Assembly: GCA_964371865.1 (NCBI GenBank)
Contig: CAYJOR010000099.1
Coordinates: 1 to 6,585 of the forward strand
Length of the DNA stretch: 6,585 nucleotides
Direction of reading: 5' to 3'
DNA from: CAYJAZ01 sp964371865
GTDB taxonomy: Bacteria; Desulfobacterota; Desulfovibrionia; Desulfovibrionales; Desulfovibrionaceae
The notes under the pieces were generated by a model. It had not been told where the DNA came from, searched no databases, and was given only the letters and a program-made list of their open reading frames with translations. A program made the translations under genes and the position numbers. Shown one piece after another: positions 1-4,185 of the stretch; position 1 is the stretch's first letter, and each line of letters begins with the position of its first letter.

Positions 1-638
1 TTGTATGGGAACGCAGGACGGTGAAGTTCGTCTTGGTAATCCATAGTAAGTTGGTAGCACATACCTTGAGTATTGTAACATGCGTATTCACAGCGTGATT
101 GTCCAAGACAAGCTTCAGGAGTACGTAAGTTAGAACCTGAACCACCTAAATCAACGCCAACGTTGTGTGTCAATTCAAAGAAGATTTCTTCTAACTGAGG
201 TGTTTGTGTTCCAAGAAGAACGATATCACCGGTTGCACCGTGCATATTTGTAAGACCAGAGCCACGAAGTTCCCAAATGTCGCAAATGTCACGTAGGAAT
301 TTTGTGCTATAGTATTTTGCAGCTGGCTGAGCCACACGTACTGTGTGGAAATGTGCTACGCCTGGGAACATTTCTGGTTGGTCACAGTAACGGCCGATAA
401 CACCACCACCGTAGCCGAATACGCCTACGATACCACCGTGTTTCCAGTGAGTTTCACCATCAGTATAAGAAAGTTCAAGAACTCCAAGAAGATCGTCAGG
501 AGCGTCAGCTGGAATTTGGAAGTCAATTCCATTTGGGTTCGCTGCACGAATTGCTGCTTCTTGTTTAATGTCGGACACAAAGCTAGGCCATGGTCCTGAT
601 TCGAGCTGGTCTAGCTTGGGCGTTTGATGTTTCGCCAT
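1..638 (-). CDS. dsrA: Dissimilatory sulfite reductase alpha subunit DsrA, N-terminal 212 residues (cut by window edge)
   Basis: DsrA is the alpha subunit of cytoplasmic dissimilatory sulfite reductase. With DsrB it reduces sulfite using siroheme coupled to a [4Fe-4S] cluster, the last step of sulfate respiration. The visible protein starts MAKHQTPKLDQLESGPWPSF and continues with the family stretches THWKHGGIVGVFGYGGGVIG (residues 63-82), PGVAHFHTVR and ELRGSGLTNMHG. Cys177 and Cys183 (CLGQSRC) sit at the positions known in Desulfovibrio DsrA to bind the siroheme-coupled cluster; the second cysteine pair would lie just beyond the window. Arg83 and Arg172 fall where the family has substrate-pocket arginines. 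The start is fixed by a GGAGGT ribosome site at 644-649, five bases upstream, and by full-length N-terminal agreement. The full protein is normally about 437 residues, so the missing 3' half and dsrB would lie to the left. The reading frame is intact, so truncation reflects the window edge only. Confidence 0.96.
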   Translation of the reverse strand, partial: MAKHQTPKLDQLESGPWPSFVSDIKQEAAIRAANPNGIDFQIPADAPDDLLGVLELSYTDGETHWKHGGIVGVFGYGGGVIGRYCDQPEMFPGVAHFHTVRVAQPAAKYYSTKFLRDICDIWELRGSGLTNMHGATGDIVLLGTQTPQLEEIFFELTHNVGVDLGGSGSNLRTPEACLGQSRCEYACYNTQGMCYQLTMDYQDELHRPAFPY

Positions 639-671
639 TGCTTACCTCCACAGGTTTTAATATTGTTCACT

Positions 672-708
672 GTAATGCCACATTAACGAATTGGCTTCGT
701 TACATTAC
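672..708 (-). promoter_or_regulatory. Overlapping inverted repeats in the dsrA leader
   Basis: TAACGAA (684-690) and TTCGTTA (696-702) form a perfect 7-bp dyad around TTGGC. GTAATG (672-677) can pair with CATTAC (703-708) outside it, but TAATG (673-677) can instead pair with CATTA (681-685). The two pairings cannot coexist. The block lies 34-70 bases upstream of the dsrA start. It could be a repressor or activator operator, or a two-state leader RNA. It did not match the Rex or CRP/FNR-type (HcpR) consensus sites as I know them. Confidence 0.45.
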
Positions 709-722
709 TTTCAATAAAACAT

Positions 723-754
723 ACAAAGTTATTTTTAGCTCAAAAGAACTTTGT
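723..754 (-). promoter_or_regulatory. Stem-loop at the inferred 5' end of the dsrA transcript
   Basis: ACAAAGTT (723-730) and AACTTTGT (747-754) are perfect 8-base inverted repeats. After one A/G mismatch the stem continues as TTTT (732-735) with AAAA (742-745), leaving a six-base loop. The transcription start predicted from the promoter at 762-790 is about 755, so this hairpin would form the very 5' end of the mRNA. Such 5' stem-loops are known to slow RNase E-dependent decay in other bacteria; that role here is inference. A protein-binding dyad is the alternative. Confidence 0.5.
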
Positions 755-761
755 CAGCAGA

Positions 762-790
762 GTTATAATATATTTTTAAAAAAAAGACAA
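762..790 (-). promoter_or_regulatory. Probable sigma-70 type promoter of dsrA
   Basis: Read on the minus strand, TTGTCT (785-790) is followed after exactly 17 bases by TATAAC (762-767), which match the -35 and -10 consensus at 4/6 and 5/6. The spacer is an unbroken T-run followed by an A-run, the kind of DNA that can act as an upstream or bendable element. The predicted start near 755 gives a leader of about 117 bases. It lies downstream of the obgE terminator, so dsrA has its own transcript. Assigned by eye only. Confidence 0.5.
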
Positions 791-844
791 GCCTTAAATC
801 ATTTCTTTATAAGATTTTTTTTATTTAAAGTAGCCTACAACTAC

Positions 845-871
845 AAAAAAAGGGTAGTTAGTTAACTACCC
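845..871 (-). terminator. Intrinsic terminator of obgE
   Basis: GGGTAGTT (852-859) and AACTACCC (864-871) form a perfect 8-bp stem with an AGTT tetraloop. On the minus strand the stem is followed directly by seven T residues (845-851). It lies 24 bases past the obgE stop codon and upstream of the dsrA promoter, so it separates the two genes. Confidence 0.85.
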
Positions 872-894
872 TAAAATTATTTTTATATCATAGA

Positions 895-2001
895 TTATTC
901 TCTTACCCAAACTACTTCGATATCAGGGAACTCATCTTCTGGCTTTTCTATTTCTTTGTATCGAACGAAAGCTGCGTGCTGCTCTTGCTCTTCTCTAATC
1001 TTCCAAAGTTCACTCACTAATTCTTCTAAGTTTGTCTCTTCCTGAGCGGAAATAAAGTAGATATCTCTTTTATCTTTTTTAGCTTTTTCTATTAAAAATT
1101 CTACTTCTTCCTCGGTACGCAAATCTATTTTATTTACAACTTCAAGTTGTTTACGTGTTGCTAACTCTGTGTCAAATTGCACAAGCTCTTCATTAATTAA
1201 GTCAAATCCTTGCCATGTATCAGCTTCCGGATCTAAAGGTACATCTTCGATACTTAATATATGCACTAAGAATCTTGTTCTTTCAACATGTTTTAAAAAT
1301 CTGTGTCCAAGCCCTGCTCCGTCTGCTGCACCCTCAATAAGCCCTGGAATATCTGCAAGCACAAGCCTTTTATCAGGATCAATTTCATCTACCATAACAC
1401 CAAGATTTGGAGTTAAAGTTGTAAATGGATATGCTGCAATCTTCGGTTTAGCTTGTGAAACTTTGGATATGAAGGTAGACTTACCTGCATTTGGTAAACC
1501 GATAATTCCGGCATCAGCTAAAATTTTAAGTTCAAGACGAAGACTTTTTTCTTCACCAACTTCACCTTTTTGAGCAAATCGAGGCGCTTGGTTTGTTGAA
1601 CTCTTAAAATGTTCGTTACCTTTCCCGCCACGCCCGCCTTGAGCAATAAGGATTGCTTGATCAGGAACTGAAAGGTCAGTAAGTAAAATTTCGCCAAGTT
1701 CTGTTGTTTGATAGACTTGAGTTCCTACCGGCAAATCAATAATAAGGTCTTCACCTTTTTTGCCATCGCACTGACTACCAAGACCTGGTTGACCATTTTG
1801 AGCTTCGTAATTTCTTTTAGTTCTAAAGTCGTAAAGACTTAAAAGTTTACTGCTTCCTCTTACGTACACACAACCACCGTTTCCGCCGTCGCCACCATTT
1901 GGTCCACCACGAGGAACGAATTTTTCGCGTCTAAAAGAAAGACAACCGTTACCGCCCTTACCTGCTTTAATATTAATTAATGCTGAATCTATAAATCTCA
2001 T
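895..2001 (-). CDS. obgE: Ribosome-assembly GTPase Obg/CgtA
   Basis: Obg is an essential, slow GTPase that binds late 50S ribosomal precursors and links ribosome assembly to stress signalling. The 368-residue protein begins MRFIDSALINIKAGKGGNG and has the glycine-rich Obg fold over residues 1-158 (RREKFVPRGGPNGGDGGNGG). A GTPase domain follows: P-loop GLPNAGKST at 168-176, switch region YPFTTLTPNLG at 191-201, DIPG at 217-220, NKID at 290-293 and SA at 318-319. All five G motifs are intact. The C terminus is short and acidic with no extra OCT-type domain, which is normal for many proteobacteria. The ribosome site is weak (AAGG about nine bases upstream). It usually directly follows rplU-rpmA, but here 713 bases intervene. 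No convincing promoter was found; TTGAAG-16-TATATG at 2227-2254 is a weak candidate. Its terminator is at 845-871. Confidence 0.97.
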   Translation of the reverse strand: MRFIDSALINIKAGKGGNGCLSFRREKFVPRGGPNGGDGGNGGCVYVRGSSKLLSLYDFRTKRNYEAQNGQPGLGSQCDGKKGEDLIIDLPVGTQVYQTTELGEILLTDLSVPDQAILIAQGGRGGKGNEHFKSSTNQAPRFAQKGEVGEEKSLRLELKILADAGIIGLPNAGKSTFISKVSQAKPKIAAYPFTTLTPNLGVMVDEIDPDKRLVLADIPGLIEGAADGAGLGHRFLKHVERTRFLVHILSIEDVPLDPEADTWQGFDLINEELVQFDTELATRKQLEVVNKIDLRTEEEVEFLIEKAKKDKRDIYFISAQEETNLEELVSELWKIREEQEQHAAFVRYKEIEKPEDEFPDIEVVWVRE

Positions 2002-2023
2002 TTTTTATGCCTTTAATTTGAAT

Positions 2024-2148
2024 TGTCTCCGACGGCTCAAGGGAATGATTCCCGTAGGGAAAGTCCCTTGAGAATCCCCATTTCTTTTACTCGCAAACTT
2101 GCAAAAGGAATGAGCAGTCATCAAAAATTATCCGCCTTTATCGACGTT
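2024..2148 (+). repeat. Dispersed two-hairpin intergenic element, copy 1
   Basis: The copy begins with TGTCTCCGACGG (2024-2035), identical to the box at 5845-5856. CTCAAGGGA (2036-2044) then pairs perfectly with TCCCTTGAG (2064-2072), enclosing further small palindromes (GGGAAT-G-ATTCCC at 2041-2053; TTCCC-GTA-GGGAA at 2049-2061). AATCCCC and a pyrimidine tract follow. A second, bulged hairpin pairs CTTTT...GCAA (2084-2096) with TTGCAAAAG (2099-2107). The tail has AAAATTATCC (2124-2133) and GACGTT (2143-2148), also present in order in copy 2. The right-hand limit is uncertain. It stands antisense to obgE, 23 bases before the obgE start. I recall GC-rich versions beginning TGCCTCCGGCGG as common between genes in Desulfovibrio, but this could not be checked here. 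Confidence 0.65.
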
Positions 2149-2192
2149 CACATTTCAGTAAAAGTTTACAAATGCGCTCATCTGTTGTAAGG

Positions 2193-2246
2193 TAGAACTT
2201 TAAACTTAATCCTTATAAGTCAAGCCCATATAGATGGGAAGTTCTA
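2193..2246. other. Branched (three-way) inverted-repeat structure upstream of obgE
   Basis: TAGAACTT (2193-2200) pairs perfectly with AAGTTCTA (2239-2246). Inside are two separate perfect hairpins: ACTTA (2204-2208) with TAAGT (2216-2220), and CCCAT (2225-2229) with ATGGG (2234-2238). The second hairpin abuts the outer stem with no gap. It lies about 190-245 bases before obgE and could be a structured leader in either strand. It matches no riboswitch or tRNA pattern I recognise. A weak obgE promoter candidate overlaps it, in which case it would instead be an operator-like dyad. Confidence 0.35.
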
Positions 2247-2366
2247 AGCTTCAATAAAAATTTATGTAGTAACTGCGTTATGATTTAATAAATTCAGAAT
2301 TCAAAAGATATTTGTATAATATAATGACTTTTTCAAGAAGAGCTGAAATCGCAAAAACTACAATCT

Positions 2367-2436
2367 GTATACATTTAATATAGTTCAAAAATTGAACTTA
2401 GTAAACTTTAATAATTTTTCTTTTTAAAATGTATAC
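2367..2436. repeat. Nested 70-base inverted repeat with GTATAC ends
   Basis: GTATACATTT (2367-2376) is the exact reverse complement of AAATGTATAC (2427-2436). Between them AGTTCAA (2382-2388) and TTGAACT (2392-2398) form a second perfect dyad around AAA. No flanking target-site duplication and no coding capacity were seen, so it is not clearly a mobile element. It could extrude as a cruciform, be a structured RNA, or hold paired protein sites. Function unknown. Confidence 0.4.
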
Positions 2437-2444
2437 TTACATTC

Positions 2445-2493
2445 AATAAAAAAGAGGAGAATGCCTTAATATAAGTTAAGTCTTCTCCTCTTT
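2445..2493 (-). terminator. Strong intrinsic terminator, probably distal terminator of rplU-rpmA
   Basis: AAAGAGGAGAA (2451-2461) and TTCTCCTCTTT (2483-2493) form a perfect 11-bp stem; CTTAA (2465-2469) and TTAAG (2476-2480) extend it inside. On the minus strand the stem is followed by TTTATT, extending the three T's that close the stem. There is no minus-strand gene between here and rpmA, whose stop is about 220 bases upstream, so it probably stops read-through from rpmA and insulates obgE. Confidence 0.7.
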
Positions 2494-2521
2494 GACATTA
2501 TAAAACCACATAAATTATAAA
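2492..2521 (+). promoter_or_regulatory. Candidate plus-strand promoter with no gene downstream
   Basis: A perfect TTGACA (2492-2497) is followed after 18 bases by TATAAA (2516-2521) on the plus strand. Transcription from about 2528 would run antisense to the rpmA 3' untranslated region. No open reading frame longer than a few codons follows, so any product would be a small RNA, possibly ending at the hairpin 2654-2686. Chance occurrence in AT-rich DNA is possible. Confidence 0.3.
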
Positions 2522-2653
2522 TGAATTAAATTCTCAAATTTGAAAGTTTTTTATCTACCTAAGAACATACTAAATTCAAAGAAAATTTCCTTCTCTTTGG
2601 AAAAGTCCCTTTTGCTATTCAAAGGCAAAAAAACAAACCTCAATACAAACAAC

Positions 2654-2686
2654 AAGAGAGGAAAGATTTAAAATCCTTCCTCTTTT
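2654..2686. terminator. Hairpin just downstream of rpmA, probable proximal terminator
   Basis: AGAGGAA (2657-2663) pairs with TTCCTCT (2677-2683). After one A/C mismatch, GATT (2665-2668) pairs with AATC (2672-2675). It begins 28 bases past the rpmA stop. On the minus strand the following sequence is T-rich but interrupted (TTGTTGTTTGT), and on the plus strand only four T's follow. It is therefore a weaker terminator than the one at 2445-2493 and could act in either direction. Confidence 0.5.
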
Positions 2687-2714
2687 GAGAAAAATCATCA
2701 TAAATATAATGAAA

Positions 2715-2981
2715 TTATGCAGCAGGTTCGATATGCACTCGTTTCATTGTTCTACGGTTACGAACATATGTTTCGTAGCGTACAACACCGTCGATTTTTG
2801 CAAATAAAGTAAAGTCTTTACCTAAACCTACGTTATTACCAGGATGGATTTTAGTACCCAATTGGCGAACTAAGATATTACCAGCCAAAACTTCTTGACC
2901 AGCATAACGCTTTACGCCACGTCGTTGACCTTCACTGTCACGTCCGTTACGGGAACTACCACCAGCTTTCTTATGTGCCAT
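2715..2981 (-). CDS. rpmA: 50S ribosomal protein L27
   Basis: L27 is a bacterial-specific large-subunit protein whose flexible N terminus reaches toward the peptidyl transferase centre. The 88-residue product has the usual length and the conserved start MAHKKAGGSSRNGRDSEGQR. The family signature region GNILVRQLGTKIHPG is at 34-48, followed by GKDFTLFAKIDGVV. The N terminus begins directly with the mature MAHKK form and has no cleavable extension of the kind found in Firmicutes. The start is supported by AAGGAG at 2988-2993. It lies 39 bases downstream of rplU on the same strand, almost certainly in one transcript from the promoter at 3362-3390. Confidence 0.98.
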   Translation of the reverse strand: MAHKKAGGSSRNGRDSEGQRRGVKRYAGQEVLAGNILVRQLGTKIHPGNNVGLGKDFTLFAKIDGVVRYETYVRNRRTMKRVHIEPAA

Positions 2982-3020
2982 GATAAACTCCTTAATCTTT
3001 ATATAAAAAGATTCTAATAA

Positions 3021-3329
3021 TTAGCCTTTTACAGCATTAATTTCTAATGTTGTATAGTCGTGACGAAAACCACGCATTTTGCGTGAATCGTTACGGCGCC
3101 ATTTTTTGAAAACGCGCACTTTTTCGCCACGGTGATGATCTACTACTGTTGCGCTTGCTTCTGCGCCTGCAACATAAGGAGCACCAACTTTAACACTGTC
3201 GCCACCAAGCATGAGAACTTTATCCAAGCTAACTTTTCCGCCAACTTCAACGTCCATGCGATCAACTATAACTTTGCTACCTTCGGTAACTCTGTATTGT
3301 TTGCCTAAAATTTCTACTATTGCATACAT
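3021..3329 (-). CDS. rplU: 50S ribosomal protein L21
   Basis: L21 binds 23S rRNA in the large subunit. The 102-residue product has the normal length and starts MYAIVEILGKQYRVTEGSKV, typical of the family. The basic C-terminal signature KKWRRNDSRKMRGFRHDYT is at 75-93, with the diagnostic GFRH at 87-90. The start is supported by a GGAGGT ribosome site at 3339-3344, nine bases upstream. It is the first gene of the rplU-rpmA unit and is divergent from groES across 303 bases. Confidence 0.98.
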   Translation of the reverse strand: MYAIVEILGKQYRVTEGSKVIVDRMDVEVGGKVSLDKVLMLGGDSVKVGAPYVAGAEASATVVDHHRGEKVRVFKKWRRNDSRKMRGFRHDYTTLEINAVKG

Positions 3330-3361
3330 AATTTAAAAACCTCCAAGAAAAGGGAACAAAA

Positions 3362-3390
3362 TAATTAGCTCAAATTCCCCTGTCTGTCAA
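3362..3390 (-). promoter_or_regulatory. Promoter of rplU-rpmA
   Basis: On the minus strand a perfect TTGACA (3385-3390) is followed after exactly 17 bases by TAATTA (3362-3367). The predicted start near 3355 gives a short leader of about 25 bases that still includes the ribosome site. An A/T-rich tract lies just upstream of the -35 box, as often seen at strong ribosomal-protein promoters. The short leader leaves little room for L20/L21-type leader autoregulation. Confidence 0.6.
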
Positions 3391-3561
3391 GATTTTTTTT
3401 CATTGTTTTTTAATTTATTTCAAAAGTTTAAATAATAAAAAAATATATCTTGCAAACATCTAATTTAATTACCTATAAAATTACAGCGTTAACTTTTTTT
3501 AAAAAAAATTCAAAAAAGCCCTTTTCAAATTCAAAAGTGAGATTATCTATAAATTCGTGAA

Positions 3562-3587
3562 TGCAATTCTTTTATTTTGAAATTGCA
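3562..3587. promoter_or_regulatory. Dyad overlapping the groES promoter, possible operator
   Basis: TGCAATT (3562-3568) and AATTGCA (3581-3587) are perfect inverted repeats 12 bases apart. They overlap the -35 box of the proposed groES promoter, where a repressor would act. The layout recalls the CIRCE element bound by HrcA, but the bases do not match TTAGCACTC-N9-GAGTGCTAA, so it is not called as CIRCE. No other heat-shock operator or clear sigma-32 promoter was found in the 303-base rplU-groES region. Confidence 0.35.
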
Positions 3588-3606
3588 ACTTATCAAATAT
3601 TAATAT
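3577..3606 (+). promoter_or_regulatory. Candidate promoter of groES-groEL
   Basis: TTGAAA (3577-3582) is followed by TTAATA after 17 bases or TAATAT (3601-3606) after 18, giving a start near 3613, a few bases before the GGAGGA ribosome site (3621-3626). A second candidate further upstream is TTGCAA (3450-3455), 18 bases, TATAAA (3474-3479). Both look like the vegetative type. In DNA this AT-rich the choice is uncertain, and both may be used. Confidence 0.4.
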
Positions 3607-3632
3607 GAATACTATTTATTGGAGGAATATTC

Positions 3633-3920
3633 ATGAAGTTCAAACCATTAAACGACCGCGTACTTGTTAAACGTCTTGAAGTTGAAGAAAAAACTGCTGG
3701 CGGTCTTTACATTCCTGATACCGCTAAAGAAAAACCTTCACGCGGACTTGTAGTTGCTACAGGCCCTGGTAAAGTTGATAATAACGGTAAACGTGTTGAA
3801 CTTGAAATCAAAGAAGGCGACAACGTACTTTTCAGCAAATATGCTGGTACTGAAATCAAAATAGAAGGCGTTGAACACCTTATCATGCGCGAAGATGATA
3901 TCCTTGCTATCATCGACTAA
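3633..3920 (+). CDS. groES: Co-chaperonin GroES (Hsp10)
   Basis: GroES forms a seven-membered lid that closes the GroEL folding chamber in the cytoplasm. The 95-residue product is of normal length and starts MKFKPLNDRVLVKRLEVEEK. The mobile loop that binds GroEL spans about residues 17-33 and contains GGLYIP. The roof-hairpin region is near 45-55 (GKVDNNGKR), and the C-terminal EHLIMREDDILAI is conserved. The start is supported by GGAGGA seven bases upstream. It is the first gene of the groES-groEL unit. Its 265-base gap to groEL is longer than usual for this gene pair. Confidence 0.98.
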   Translation: MKFKPLNDRVLVKRLEVEEKTAGGLYIPDTAKEKPSRGLVVATGPGKVDNNGKRVELEIKEGDNVLFSKYAGTEIKIEGVEHLIMREDDILAIID

Positions 3921-4059
3921 TAAAAGAAAAAATTTTCAATATTTTGCTTTGTTAGATAAAAAATTTATTTAATCATGGACCATAAGAGTCCACTCCTTCA
4001 TAAACTTTTTTTCTGCCTTGCATAATACTAAAACTTTTTCCTTTTACATACAGCCTCAA

Positions 4060-4110
4060 CTTATAAAAGCAATCTTAAGCTGTTATCTATTCAGTTTTAT
4101 AAGGCTTAAG
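4060..4110 (+). promoter_or_regulatory. Crossing stems in the groES-groEL spacer
   Basis: CTTATAAAA (4060-4068) is perfectly complementary to TTTTATAAG (4095-4103). CTTAAGC (4074-4080) is perfectly complementary to GCTTAAG (4104-4110). The second pairing starts inside the loop of the first and ends outside it, so in RNA the two either form a pseudoknot or are mutually exclusive alternatives. It could influence groEL translation, or processing between groES and groEL. Function is inferred, not shown. Confidence 0.4.
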
Positions 4111-4120
4111 CTCGCGTATA

Positions 4121-4145
4121 ACTCAGTCCTTTATTTAATCTGAGT
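4121..4145 (+). promoter_or_regulatory. Small hairpin upstream of the groEL ribosome site
   Basis: ACTCAG (4121-4126) pairs with CTGAGT (4140-4145) around a 13-base loop, ending 28 bases before the groEL GGAG (4174-4177). It has no T-tract, so it is not an intrinsic terminator. It may belong to the same structured spacer as 4060-4110. Short enough to be chance. Confidence 0.25.
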
Positions 4146-4185
4146 AACTACAAAAAAGAAAACAATAATATTTGGAGAATATATA

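Noticed and set aside
1..638. dsrA as a truncated pseudogene
   Set aside because: The frame is open and conserved to the first base of the window; the missing 3' part is due to the window edge.
345..865. Plus-strand reading frames at 345-599 and 590-865
   Set aside because: The first lies wholly antisense to well-conserved dsrA codons; the second covers the dsrA start, leader, promoter and the obgE terminator. Neither has a ribosome site or a recognisable protein.
1169..1573. Plus-strand 134-codon frame inside obgE
   Set aside because: It is antisense to the GTPase domain of obgE, has a serine-rich low-information translation, and no ribosome site.
2193..2246. tRNA gene
   Set aside because: The branched dyad has only two inner arms, no T-loop GTTCRAN sequence and no acceptor/CCA pattern.
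2497..2502. Minus-strand TATAAT as a promoter for obgE or a small RNA
   Set aside because: The -35 match is poor (TTCATT), and the start would fall inside the arm of the terminator hairpin at 2451-2493, so a product is unlikely.
3330..3632. CIRCE heat-shock operator upstream of groES
   Set aside because: Searched for TTAGCACTC-N9-GAGTGCTAA; no close match. Only the different TGCAATT/AATTGCA dyad is present.
3707..3913. Minus-strand 68-codon frame within groES
   Set aside because: Antisense shadow of conserved groES; no ribosome site and no recognisable product.
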